A stretch of DNA of 64,000 nt. Source: Stenotrophomonas sp. SAU14A_NAIMI4_5. GTDB taxonomy: Bacteria > Pseudomonadota > Gammaproteobacteria > Xanthomonadales > Xanthomonadaceae. Both the position numbers and the translations under genes were made by a program. This document shows positions 53,021 through 61,531 of the stretch, one piece after another. Position 1 is the stretch's first letter; every line of letters begins with the position of its first letter. The notes beneath the pieces are model-generated. The model worked only from the letters and a program-made list of their open reading frames with translations, was not told where the DNA came from and did no database searches. The stretch lies in NCBI RefSeq assembly GCF_003086795.1, contig NZ_CP026003.1, forward strand, positions 2,190,777-2,254,776, given 5' to 3'.

Positions 53021-54796
53021 TCACCGCAGCGGCGAGCGATCCTCGCCTGCATCCGCCGCTTCCACCGCCGTCGGCCCGGCATTGCTGCGCCGCTGTTCCT
53101 CGTACGTGCGGAACGCCTGGTGGATGTGCTTGCGCAGCTCGTCGTCGTTCCAGGGCTTGGTCAGGAAGCGGTAGATCGCGCCGCGGTTGATTGCATCGGT
53201 CACCGTGTTCAGATCGGTGTAGCCGGACAGCACCAGGCGGATCGTATCCGGGTACAGCATCTTCACCCGGCCCAGGAACTCGGTGCCGCTCATGTCGCTC
53301 ATGCGCTGGTCGGACAGGATCACCTGCACGTCGTTGATCGCCAGCAGGTCGAAGGCATCGCGCACGTTGCCTGCAGCCAGGATGCGGTAGCCATCGCGAC
53401 GGAACAGGCGCACCAGCGAACGCAGCACGTTCTCCTCGTCGTCCAGCAGCAGCAGGGTGCGGTCCGGACGGGTCTCGGCGAACGCTTCCGGGCGCAGGTA
53501 GCGGCGGCGCAGGGTCATGCCGGCGGCATCGGCCGACATCGGCTCGCCGAACAGGTAGCCTTGGAACACGTCGCAGTCGTTGCGACGCAGGAAGCCCAGC
53601 TGTGCCTGCGATTCCACCCCGTTGGCAATCACCGTCATGCCCAGCTGGTGGCCCATGGCGATGATCGCGCGGGCGATGGCGGCCTCGCGATTGCCGGCCG
53701 GCGCGCTCTTGATGAAGCTGCGGTCGATCTTCAGCTTGTCCACCGGGTAGCGCACCAGCGCGCTGAGGCTGGAATCGCCGGTACCGAAGTTGTCCAGGCT
53801 CAGGCTGATGCCTTCGTTGCGCAGGTTGGCCAGGGTCTCGTGGACGAAGTTGACGTTGTTGGTCAGCGCGCTTTCGTTGATCTCCAGCGTCAGCATCTGT
53901 GCCGGCACGCCCGCCGCCTGGATCAGCCCCATCACCTCGGCGAAGAAGTTCGGGCGCAGCAGCTGCAGGGTCGACACGTTCACCGCGATGGTGAAGTCAT
54001 CGAAGCCCTGGTCGCGCCACAGCCGCGCCTGCTTCAACGCGCCTTCCAGCACCCAGGTGCCGATCTGCACGATGATGCCCAGGCGTTCGGCGGTGCGCAT
54101 GAAGCGCTCCGGCACCAGCATGCCCAGGGTCGGCGACTGCCAGCGCAGCAGCGCTTCCATGCCCACCACGTGGCCATCGCGGGCGCTGACCAGCGGCTGG
54201 TAGCGCAGCTTCAGTTCGCCATTGGGGATCGCATCGACGATCTGGCGGGCGATGATGCTCTCGCTGTGCGCGCTCGGCGGGGTGTCCACCGCGTGGATGC
54301 GCACCGCATTGCCGCCTTCGCGGGCCGCCTGGTACAGCGCATCCTCGGCATGGTCGAGCAGGCGCGAGGCGTTGCTGGCGTGCTCCGGGCACAGGCTCAC
54401 GCCCAGCTTGCCGGTCATGAACAGCGTGTACGGCAGCACCGACAGCGGCAGCTCCATCTGCTGGCGGATTTCTTCGGCGAAGTCTTCCGGCAGCGGCAGG
54501 TCGGCGGTGCGCGGCACGGCCAGCAGGAATTCATCGCTGCCGTGGCGCCACAGCTTGCCGCGGCCGCGCAGGTAGGACTGCAGGCGCTGCGCGACCAGCA
54601 CCAGCGCCTGGTCGCCGACCTCGGCACTCATGTTTTCGTTGACCGATGCGAAGTGGTCGATATCCACGTGCATCAGCATCAGCGGGGTGCCGCCGGAGGC
54701 GGCTTCGGTGACCATGGCCTGCAGCTCGGGGTTGCCGGCGCCCAACCGATCGGGGGCGTCGTCGATGCTGACAGGGGGCATGTTGGGGTTCCACAT
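53021..54796 (-). CDS. GGDEF-EAL-receiver response regulator with degenerate active sites (RavR-like architecture)
   Basis: Response regulator of 591 residues with unusual order: GGDEF-like (about 35-165), EAL (about 180-425), then a C-terminal receiver (about 446-565; Asp452/453, phospho-acceptor Asp496 in LSDQRMSDMSG). The GGDEF site reads GSDEF (86-90). The EAL triplet is intact (214-216), but DDFGTG is DNFGTG (335-340) and EGVE is NGVE (392-395), so catalysis is doubtful. Lys356 and Gln412 are kept. The domain order matches Xanthomonas RavR, which is an active phosphodiesterase. It is 3 bp downstream of a NarX-type kinase gene, the obvious partner. Confidence 0.85.
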   Translation of the reverse strand: MWNPNMPPVSIDDAPDRLGAGNPELQAMVTEAASGGTPLMLMHVDIDHFASVNENMSAEVGDQALVLVAQRLQSYLRGRGKLWRHGSDEFLLAVPRTADLPLPEDFAEEIRQQMELPLSVLPYTLFMTGKLGVSLCPEHASNASRLLDHAEDALYQAAREGGNAVRIHAVDTPPSAHSESIIARQIVDAIPNGELKLRYQPLVSARDGHVVGMEALLRWQSPTLGMLVPERFMRTAERLGIIVQIGTWVLEGALKQARLWRDQGFDDFTIAVNVSTLQLLRPNFFAEVMGLIQAAGVPAQMLTLEINESALTNNVNFVHETLANLRNEGISLSLDNFGTGDSSLSALVRYPVDKLKIDRSFIKSAPAGNREAAIARAIIAMGHQLGMTVIANGVESQAQLGFLRRNDCDVFQGYLFGEPMSADAAGMTLRRRYLRPEAFAETRPDRTLLLLDDEENVLRSLVRLFRRDGYRILAAGNVRDAFDLLAINDVQVILSDQRMSDMSGTEFLGRVKMLYPDTIRLVLSGYTDLNTVTDAINRGAIYRFLTKPWNDDELRKHIHQAFRTYEEQRRSNAGPTAVEAADAGEDRSPLR

Positions 54797-54799
54797 GGC

Positions 54800-56902
54800 T
54801 CAGTGTTCCGGGGAATCGGCGGCGGTCGCAGTGACCACCTGGTAAGGAAGATGGACGTCGACGAGCGTACCGGCGCCATGCGCCGACTCGATGCGGACGT
54901 TGCCGCCGACGCTCTGCGCACGTTCGCGCATCACGATCAGGCCCAGGCCGCGCGGGCCGTCCGGGTCGAAACCCTCGCCGTCATCGCGGATCAGCAGGTG
55001 CAGGCCACGCTGGTCGACATCGCGCAGCTGCAGCTGCACCTGGCTGGCACGGGCGTGGCGCAGCACATTGGTCAGGCTTTCCTGGGCGATGCGGAAACAG
55101 GCCTGTTCGATGCTGTTGTCCGGGCGCGAGGGCAGGGTGTCGATCTCGGCCAGCAGCTCCACCGGCGAGGATCGGAACAGCACCCGTGCCTGCCAGCTCA
55201 GTGCCGCCTCCAGGCCCAGGGCGTCCAGCTGCGGCGGGCGCAGCAGGGTGGAGATGTCGCGCAGCTTGGCCACGGTGGTATCGGCCAGGCTGACGATCTG
55301 CGCCAGGTCCTCGCTGCGGCGTCGTGCGTCTGCTTCATCCTGCGCGGCGTAGGCGGAAAGCTTGATGGCGGTGATGGCCTGGCCGATGTCATCGTGCAGG
55401 TCGCGCGAGATGGCGCGGCGCTCGTCCTCCTGAAGCGAGAACAGGCGGCCGGCCATGGCCTGCAGTTCGCGGTTGCTGGTTTCCAGCGCGGTGCGCGTGC
55501 GTTCGGATTCGCTCAGGTCACGCACGATCAGCAGCTTGCAGTCGCGGCCGCCGTAGCGCACTTCGCCCACCGCCAGGCCGGCGTGGAAGCGGCGGCCATC
55601 GGCGCGCTGCATCACCACCACGCTGTTATGCCCGGGGCTGTGCTGCGGCTGGCCGGCACGCAGCTGCAGGCGCACCCGGTCCAGTTCCGCCGGGTCCACC
55701 AGTGCATCCAGCGGCTCGCCCAGCAGGGTCTGGCTGCCATAGCCGAACAGGGCCGCGGCCCAGGCGTTGGCGTACAGCACGTGCTCGTCGGACAGGATCA
55801 CCACGCCGTCGGGGAGCACCCGCACCAGCTCGCGGAACTGCTCCTCGCGCTCACGCAGCAGGCGTCGCGACTGCTCGCGCTCGGTCACGTCCTGCAGGGT
55901 GCCCAGCACCCGCTCGCGGCCGGCCTCGTCCGTGCCACAGGCCGCGCGCAGGTGCACCATCAGGGTACGGCCATCCATCGACAGCACGGGCAGCAGCACA
56001 TCCACCTGCAGCTTGGGGTCGGTGCACAGTTCGGCCAACAGCTGCTCGGTCTGCGCGGCCGTGGTCGGGTCGGCCGGCACCAGCAGTTCATCGAAGCGAT
56101 GCCAGCGCCGCGCCTCGGGCGGGCGGCGGCCCAGCAGGCGGTAAACCTGGTTGGAGTAGCGGCCGAGGCCACTGGCTGGGTCCAGCTCCCAGGCGCCGAT
56201 GCGGGCCAGTTCGTGTGCCTCTTCCACGCGGGCCAGGGCCTGGTCGCGGCGCAGCTGGGCCAGGTCCTCGGCGGTGCGGTCGATGGCGATCAGCAGGCGG
56301 GCGTTGTGGCCGTCGTAGCCGATCGCGTTCGAGCGCAGTTCCATCTGCCGGCGGCTGCCATCGCGCAGCTGCAGCGGGGTGCGCAGCACGCAGATCTGCT
56401 CGGGCGCCTCGCGGATCGCCTCCAGCTTGTTCTGCAGGATCAGCCTGTCGCCGGGCGGCCACAGCACGTCGATGGTCTGCTCCAGCAGCGCGTCGCGCTC
56501 CCAGCCGAAGGCCAGGCAGGCGGCCGGGTTGGCGTCGAGGATGGCCAGGCTGTCCAGGTCGTAGACCAGGATCGGTCCGGGGTTGCCCTCGAACATCTGC
56601 CGCAGGCGCAGCTCCGAGCCCTGCAGGCGCGCATGGGTGCGCAGCACATGCTCGGCCAACGGGCGCAGCAGCAGGTACAGCAGGCCGGCGCTGGCAAAGG
56701 CGAAGAAGGCGTCCTTCACGGTCTGCCAGAACGCCAGCTGCCGCGGGTCCGATATCAGTGCCGCTATGGCGCCATCGGTGGCGATCATCCAGGCCAGCGC
56801 CAGCATCAGATAGGTCAGCACCACCCGACGGCGGTCACGACCCAGCGCCTTCGCCATCTGCGGGTCGGGAGCGGGGGCGGTGCCGGTCGGTTCTGCGGGC
56901 AT
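54800..56902 (-). CDS. Membrane sensor kinase, three PAS domains and HisKA_3 (NarX-type)
   Basis: Sensor kinase of 700 residues from the ATG at 56902. Two membrane helices (about 28-50 and 63-80) are followed by PAS domains at about 100-210, 230-345 and 355-470. The HisKA_3 dimerisation helix has His503 in ISRDLHDDIGQ, and the HATPase contains DDGEGFDPDGPRGLGL. Kinases of this class normally signal to LuxR-type regulators, but here the neighbour is a GGDEF-EAL-receiver protein. The FsnR-like orphan regulator at 30.3-31.0 kb is another possible target. RavS of Xanthomonas has similar context. Confidence 0.88.
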   Translation of the reverse strand: MPAEPTGTAPAPDPQMAKALGRDRRRVVLTYLMLALAWMIATDGAIAALISDPRQLAFWQTVKDAFFAFASAGLLYLLLRPLAEHVLRTHARLQGSELRLRQMFEGNPGPILVYDLDSLAILDANPAACLAFGWERDALLEQTIDVLWPPGDRLILQNKLEAIREAPEQICVLRTPLQLRDGSRRQMELRSNAIGYDGHNARLLIAIDRTAEDLAQLRRDQALARVEEAHELARIGAWELDPASGLGRYSNQVYRLLGRRPPEARRWHRFDELLVPADPTTAAQTEQLLAELCTDPKLQVDVLLPVLSMDGRTLMVHLRAACGTDEAGRERVLGTLQDVTEREQSRRLLREREEQFRELVRVLPDGVVILSDEHVLYANAWAAALFGYGSQTLLGEPLDALVDPAELDRVRLQLRAGQPQHSPGHNSVVVMQRADGRRFHAGLAVGEVRYGGRDCKLLIVRDLSESERTRTALETSNRELQAMAGRLFSLQEDERRAISRDLHDDIGQAITAIKLSAYAAQDEADARRRSEDLAQIVSLADTTVAKLRDISTLLRPPQLDALGLEAALSWQARVLFRSSPVELLAEIDTLPSRPDNSIEQACFRIAQESLTNVLRHARASQVQLQLRDVDQRGLHLLIRDDGEGFDPDGPRGLGLIVMRERAQSVGGNVRIESAHGAGTLVDVHLPYQVVTATAADSPEH

Positions 56903-56959
56903 GGACAGGGCAAGGGGAGGGGGCGCCAGCCATATTAACGCGCGACCGCGTCCAGGCAC

Positions 56960-56986
56960 TCAATTATCCGCCGCAGGCGCCGTTAA
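56960..56986 (+). promoter_or_regulatory. Candidate sigma-28 promoter for the PAS-GGDEF-EAL gene
   Basis: The plus strand reads TCAA, 15 bases, GCCGTTAA. It lies about 48 bp before the GTG start, in the gap between the divergent kinase and GGDEF-EAL genes. Confidence 0.5.
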
Positions 56987-57033
56987 CCACTGCGTGCCCC
57001 GCTGTCGGGCGCGCCATTCCGGAGCAACATCGC

Positions 57034-59772
57034 GTGGACCAAGGGATCATCGCCAGCCTGCTGCAGCACCCGCTTGCCTCGGCGCTGGTCATCGTCGACC
57101 GTGGCGGCCGTCCGCTTGCAGCCAACCCGGCCGCGCGCGAACACGGCCTGCCGGCGACGGTGGCCGCCTACGCGCCGATGCTGGAGGACCTGCGCCTGCT
57201 GGCGGCCGACGGTGGCATCGTCGCCTGCACCCTGCCGGGCGGCCCGCGCGGCCACTACGACGGCTACCTGCGCGCCGTGCATGATGGCAGCGGCAACCTG
57301 CTGGCCTTCACCCTCAGCGTGCCGGAGCCGGTGCCGGTCGATGCCGGTGGCCGTTGGGAGCTGGCGCTGGAAAGCGCCGGCCACAGCCTGTGGGACTGGG
57401 ACATTCCCAGCGACCGGGTGGTACGGACGCCTTCGCTGGTGGAGGAGACCGCCAACAACATCATGTCCCGCGTCCACGGCGATGACCTGGCCGACATGCG
57501 TGCGGCGCTGGACGAGCACCTGCGCGGCCACAGCGAGCAGTACAGCGCCCAGTTCCGCTTCCGCCAGGAGGATGGCCAGTGGCGCTGGGTGCTCGACCGC
57601 GGTCGCGTGGTTGCGCGTACCGCCGATGGGCAGCCGCTGCGCATGGTCGGCACCCATACCGACATCGAGCAGCAGAAACAGCTGGAAGCGCTGCTGCAGG
57701 AACAGCAGCTGCACCTGAGCGAGGCCCAGCGCATCGCCAGCATGGGCAGCTGGTCGTTCGACCCCACCAACCACCGGTTCTGGTGGTCGCCCGAGCTGCG
57801 CTCGCTGCTGGCCCTGGCACCTGGCGAAGTGCCCGGCCAGCGGCGCTGGCTCAAGCAGCTGCACCCGCGTTCGCGCGGCGCGCTGCGTGCGGCCTGGCGC
57901 CGGCTGTGGCGCGACGGCCGTGCCGCCAACCTGGAACTGGAACTGACCCGCGGCAGCGAGCCGTCCCAGCACCTGCGCCTGTGGATGCAGCCGCTGCTGG
58001 ACATGGATGGCCATCCCAAGCGCCTGCTGGGCCAGGTGCAGAACATCACCGAACAGCACCAGACCGATGCGCTCATCCGTTGGCGCACCGAGCTGCTGAA
58101 CCGCGTCTCCGCGCTGGGTCGCATCGGTGGCTGCGAGATCGAAGTCAGCACCAGGCACATGCAGTGGACCGAGGAGTGCTACCGCATCCACGGCCTGCGC
58201 AAGGAGCCGATCACCCTGGACCAGGCACTGGCGCTGTACACCGAGGATTCGCGCGCGCACTTCGAGGCGGCGCTGCTGCGTATTGCCGGTGGTGGCCTGC
58301 CCGAACAGCTGGACCTGTGCTTCTACCGCCAGTCCGGCCTGCGCGTGTGGGTGCAGGTGTTGATTGAACTGGATCGCCGCGACGGCCTGCCGCCGCGCTT
58401 CGTGGTCCTGTTCCGTGACATCACCCGCGAGCGCGAAGCCAATGAGCGCATCGAGCTGCTGGCCCACTACGACCTGCTGACCGGCCTGCCCAACCGCGTG
58501 CTGCTGGGCGAGCAGACCGCCGAGGCCATCGAGGAGGCCCGCGACCGTGGCACCTCGCTGGCGATGCTGTTCATCGATCTCGATGGCTTCAAGAACATCA
58601 ACGACAGCTTCGGCCACGCCACCGGCGATGCGCTGCTGAAGGCCGCAGCCACCCGCCTGCACCAGAACCTGCGCAACAACGATCTGTTCGGCCGCTTCAG
58701 CGGCGACGAATTCATCGTGGTGCTGCGCGACCTGGCCGAGCCGGAGGATGCCGGCCACGTGGCGCGCAAGCTGATCGGCTCGCTGGCCGAGCCGCTGCGC
58801 CGTGGCGATACCACCCTGAAGGTCGGCGCCAGCGTGGGCATCGCCATGCTCGGCGACAGCCAGACCGATTTCGACTCCCTGCTGCGTGCCGCCGACGCGG
58901 CGATGTACGCGGCCAAGGAAGCCGGGCGCAACACGTATCAGTACTACAGCCAGGACGCCCTGGCGCGCATCCAGCGCCGGCTGGAGATCGAGCATGGCCT
59001 GCACGGTGCCATCGAGCGCGAGGAGTTCAGCCTGGCCTACCAGCCGCTGCTGCATGCCCATCACGGTGAACCGCCGGCCATCGAAGCGCTGCTGCGCTGG
59101 CATCGTCCCGGCGTGGGCTACTGCAGCCCGGCCGAGTTCATTCCCATTGCCGAGAAGTGCGGCGAGATCGTCCGCATCGGCGACTGGGTGCTGTCCGAAG
59201 CCTGCCGCCAGGCGGCGGCGTGGGATCGTGCCGGTCTGCGTTTCGAGCGCATCGCGGTGAACGTCTCGGCCGTGCAGCTGCGTGACCGCGGGTTCGCCGA
59301 GCGTGTGATCGAAATCTGCCACGCCCATGGCTGGCCGCCGCAGCGGCTGGAGCTGGAACTGACCGAATCGGCGCTGATCCGTGACACCGACATCCTGCGC
59401 CACTGTTTCGACGTGCTGGAACGGCACGGCGTGCCGCTGGCGGTGGACGACTTCGGCACCGGCTTCTCCAACCTGCATTACCTCAACCGCTTCCCGGTGG
59501 GGCGCCTGAAGATCGACCGCAGTTTCGTGCAGGGCATGCTGCACGACACCGGCACGGCCGAAGTCACCCAGGCCATCGTCCACCTCGGTCACGCGCTGGG
59601 CATGAAGGTGGTGGCCGAAGGCGTGGAAACGCACCAGGAAGAAGACATGCTGCGCCGGCAGGGCTGCGACGAGATCCAGGGCTACCTGTACTCGCGTCCG
59701 CTCAGCCCGCGCGACCTCGCGCTGTGGCTTCGCCAGCAGCACGCCACCCCGGAAGTCGCCCTGGCCCGGTAG
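57034..59772 (+). CDS. PAS(4)-GGDEF-EAL cyclic-di-GMP protein
   Basis: Cytoplasmic signalling protein of 912 residues from the GTG at 57034, with GGAG 9 bp upstream. About four PAS-like modules (8-110, 115-225, 235-350, 355-475) precede a GGDEF domain whose signature is SGDEF (556-560), a variant active in some cyclases. The EAL domain has EAL (684-686), DDFGTGFSNL and AEGVET intact, so phosphodiesterase activity is likely. The stop codon TAG is part of the GTAG head of a SMAG repeat. A much longer upstream reading frame antisense to the kinase gene is not credible. Confidence 0.92.
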   Translation: MDQGIIASLLQHPLASALVIVDRGGRPLAANPAAREHGLPATVAAYAPMLEDLRLLAADGGIVACTLPGGPRGHYDGYLRAVHDGSGNLLAFTLSVPEPVPVDAGGRWELALESAGHSLWDWDIPSDRVVRTPSLVEETANNIMSRVHGDDLADMRAALDEHLRGHSEQYSAQFRFRQEDGQWRWVLDRGRVVARTADGQPLRMVGTHTDIEQQKQLEALLQEQQLHLSEAQRIASMGSWSFDPTNHRFWWSPELRSLLALAPGEVPGQRRWLKQLHPRSRGALRAAWRRLWRDGRAANLELELTRGSEPSQHLRLWMQPLLDMDGHPKRLLGQVQNITEQHQTDALIRWRTELLNRVSALGRIGGCEIEVSTRHMQWTEECYRIHGLRKEPITLDQALALYTEDSRAHFEAALLRIAGGGLPEQLDLCFYRQSGLRVWVQVLIELDRRDGLPPRFVVLFRDITREREANERIELLAHYDLLTGLPNRVLLGEQTAEAIEEARDRGTSLAMLFIDLDGFKNINDSFGHATGDALLKAAATRLHQNLRNNDLFGRFSGDEFIVVLRDLAEPEDAGHVARKLIGSLAEPLRRGDTTLKVGASVGIAMLGDSQTDFDSLLRAADAAMYAAKEAGRNTYQYYSQDALARIQRRLEIEHGLHGAIEREEFSLAYQPLLHAHHGEPPAIEALLRWHRPGVGYCSPAEFIPIAEKCGEIVRIGDWVLSEACRQAAAWDRAGLRFERIAVNVSAVQLRDRGFAERVIEICHAHGWPPQRLELELTESALIRDTDILRHCFDVLERHGVPLAVDDFGTGFSNLHYLNRFPVGRLKIDRSFVQGMLHDTGTAEVTQAIVHLGHALGMKVVAEGVETHQEEDMLRRQGCDEIQGYLYSRPLSPRDLALWLRQQHATPEVALAR

Positions 59773-60014
59773 CGGTCGCGCCGGGCAATACCCGGCGGCA
59801 CGGATCTTTGCATGGGTGAGTGCCGACCTTGTAACGGTAGCGCCGGGCCATGCCCGGCGGCACTGGTCTGTGCCCTGGTGGGTGCCGACCGTTGGTCGGC
59901 ACTGATGCCTGCACTCGCGACCATCCACGCATGGCGTGGATCTACTGCCTCAGTACTGGTGGGTGCCGACCGTTGGTCGGCGCGGATGCTCATCCACGCA
60001 TGGCGCGGATCTAC
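59769..60014. repeat. Cluster of six GTAG/GGTGCC palindromes
   Basis: Copies at about 59769-59802 (+), 59837-59862 (+), 59878-59902 (+, GGTGCCGACC type), 59922-59945 (minus, ATCCACGC type), 59959-59983 (+, GGTGCCGACC type) and 59991-60014 (minus, ATCCACGC type). The outer two supply the stop codons of the genes on either side. No gene lies in the 238-bp gap. Confidence 0.8.
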
Positions 60015-60532
60015 TGGCCAGCGAACCGCCGTGGGAATTCCGAGCGCAGCCGTGCCCTTACGGCCTCAACCACGTTGGCATAGCGCCGTCGCTGGATGCG
60101 ATAGCCCATGTAGAAAATCAGCGGGCACACCAGCATCGGCCATGCCATCGGGCGCACCAGCATGATAGGTACCACCAGCAGGGTCAGGATCAGCGCGAAC
60201 CAGCTGCATCGACCGATCACGCGCACCTCGCGCCGCCGCATGTCGACCACGATCAGGCCCCGCATCAACCCGAAATAGCGTCCCTGGAAGGACGGCTCGA
60301 AGCTCTCGCGGAAGGCCACGCTGCCGTCGGGCAGGGCATGGAACGCCAGGCGCAGCCATTTTTCGATGGGAAGATCGTGGTCCAGTCCGGCCAGCGACAA
60401 CTGGCTGAGTTCAGCCGGCGAAGCCGCGACCCGCTGGTTGAACAGGATGATGCCGGTGCGAAAGAAAAACGGCGCCCAGAACAACAGCAGCAGGACTTCG
60501 ATCAGCAACAAAGCGATCAGGGCGATGGCCAT
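60011..60532 (-). CDS. Hypothetical membrane protein
   Basis: Unrecognised protein of 173 residues. An N-terminal membrane helix (2-23), a middle soluble part (about 30-108, with QGRYFGLMRGLIVVDMRRREVRVIG) and two further hydrophobic segments (about 110-125 and 130-146) are followed by a basic tail. The codon bias is typical of the region, so it is probably real. Its stop codon TAG is the head of a SMAG repeat. Confidence 0.75.
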   Translation of the reverse strand: MAIALIALLLIEVLLLLFWAPFFFRTGIILFNQRVAASPAELSQLSLAGLDHDLPIEKWLRLAFHALPDGSVAFRESFEPSFQGRYFGLMRGLIVVDMRRREVRVIGRCSWFALILTLLVVPIMLVRPMAWPMLVCPLIFYMGYRIQRRRYANVVEAVRARLRSEFPRRFAGQ

Positions 60533-60592
60533 CGGTCTTCCATGAACGGGACCGGCGCATCATGCCACAGCGGCTTCGGCTGCCCGAAACCA

Positions 60593-60615
60593 GTAGATCC
60601 ACGCCATGCGTGGAT
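60593..60615 (+). repeat. GTAG palindrome of the ATCCACGC subtype
   Basis: GTAGATCCACGC, AT loop, GCGTGGAT. It lies upstream of the membrane protein gene and past the 3' end of the next one. The rest of 60533-60714 contains the possible out-of-frame tail of the next gene and nothing else. Confidence 0.7.
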
Positions 60616-60714
60616 GGTGTCAGGATGGCCCTGCTCCTACAGCTCAGTCATCTTCAACGAGGTCGCTCAGGTCCAGGATCTGCGGATTGACGCTGCTTGC
60701 AACGATGCTTCTGA

Positions 60715-61107
60715 TCAGCCCCGGTCGGCGTCGAAGCGAGTAGGCGCGTATCGCATGGATGGGGCTGAATTCACACAGGTGGTAGCGAGAGTGCCCACGA
60801 TCACGGGCCTGTTGAAGTTGACCTCCCTGGGATCATCCAGTGGCAGCACCCACTTCCCACCGTGTAACAGCCTGACGGTCTCTCCCAGGTATCGGGCAAG
60901 TACGACCCTCAGGGAGTCCCGCTCATCGTCGGAGAGCGTAGCTGCCATCAAGTCATGCAGGCGTTCCAGCCTGTCGAGGCTTTCGGGGCTTCCATCGAGC
61001 GCAATGCCATGGATTCGTGCCTGCGCGACCAGCCATTCGATCTGGCCGTCCATCAGCATCAGGAATTGATCAAAGGCTTCGCGGGCCTCATCCAGGTCAA
61101 GCGTCAT
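60715..61107 (-). CDS. Hypothetical protein, possibly frameshifted near its 3' end
   Basis: Unrecognised soluble protein of 130 residues: a helical N-terminal half (LDEAREAFDQFLMLMDGQIEWLVAQARIHG by pattern, about 4-35), then LGETVRLLHGGKWVLPLDDP. Past about residue 95 another minus-strand frame is also open and coding-like, and runs beyond this stop to a TGA near 60645, ending QILDLSDLVEDD. The annotated C-terminus may therefore be wrong. The family is unknown. Confidence 0.6.
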   Translation of the reverse strand: MTLDLDEAREAFDQFLMLMDGQIEWLVAQARIHGIALDGSPESLDRLERLHDLMAATLSDDERDSLRVVLARYLGETVRLLHGGKWVLPLDDPREVNFNRPVIVGTLATTCVNSAPSMRYAPTRFDADRG

Positions 61108-61211
61108 GCTGATGTCGTGTCAGATGAAGCGGGCAGTGTGTCCCGTCCATGAAGCGCACGCCATGCAATAGATCCTAAATTTGCATCAGTGGTGCAGGAT
61201 CGGGGCACCCG

Positions 61212-61433
61212 TCAGGGATGTTTCAATGAATCCCCATCCAGCCCAAGATCCCAGGCCATCCCCAGCAGTTCACCCGCGGGTGCGTGTGGGGCAGGGCGGG
61301 CATCGGCCAGCTGCCTCAGCTCCTCGATCTCCTCGCGTGCGACCGCCTCCAGCTGCTGCAGCTGTTCGCGCACGCTCGGGTTGCGCGGGGGTTCGGTGGG
61401 GTCGATCGGGGGCAGGGCGCGGATCAGGGTCAT
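61212..61433 (-). CDS. Small hypothetical protein
   Basis: 73 residues from the ATG at 61433. Pro-rich start (ALPPIDPTEPP), then an amphipathic acidic helix (VREQLQQLEAVAREEIEELRQLAD by pattern), then LLGMAWDLGLDGDSL. The codon bias supports coding, but no ribosome site is clear. The upstream terminator at 61474 implies separate transcription. The 104 bp before the next gene hold nothing recognisable. Confidence 0.5.
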   Translation of the reverse strand: MTLIRALPPIDPTEPPRNPSVREQLQQLEAVAREEIEELRQLADARPAPHAPAGELLGMAWDLGLDGDSLKHP

Positions 61434-61473
61434 GGTGCGCGGGTCGGGGGCATCCAACGGCAGGTTACAGGCA

Positions 61474-61498
61474 AAGGCCCCGGAATGACCGGGGCCTT
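61474..61498 (-). terminator. Hairpin terminator after the chemoreceptor gene
   Basis: AAGGCCCCGG, 5-base loop, CCGGGGCCTT, then TTG on the minus strand. It lies 34 bp past the chemoreceptor stop. Confidence 0.8.
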
Positions 61499-61531
61499 GC
61501 GGGCTGCCGGAGCAGGCAGCGGACATCAGGA

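Noticed and set aside
52982..56938. 1318-codon open frame on the plus strand
   Set aside because: Antisense shadow of the GGDEF-EAL-receiver and NarX-type kinase genes; the residue content is His/Gln/Ala/Gly-rich, as in other shadows here.
55702..57033. Long N-terminal extension of the PAS-GGDEF-EAL protein
   Set aside because: It would overlap the divergent kinase gene antisense; the Arg/Pro/Ala-rich sequence is shadow-like. The GTG at 57034 has a ribosome site and begins the PAS homology.
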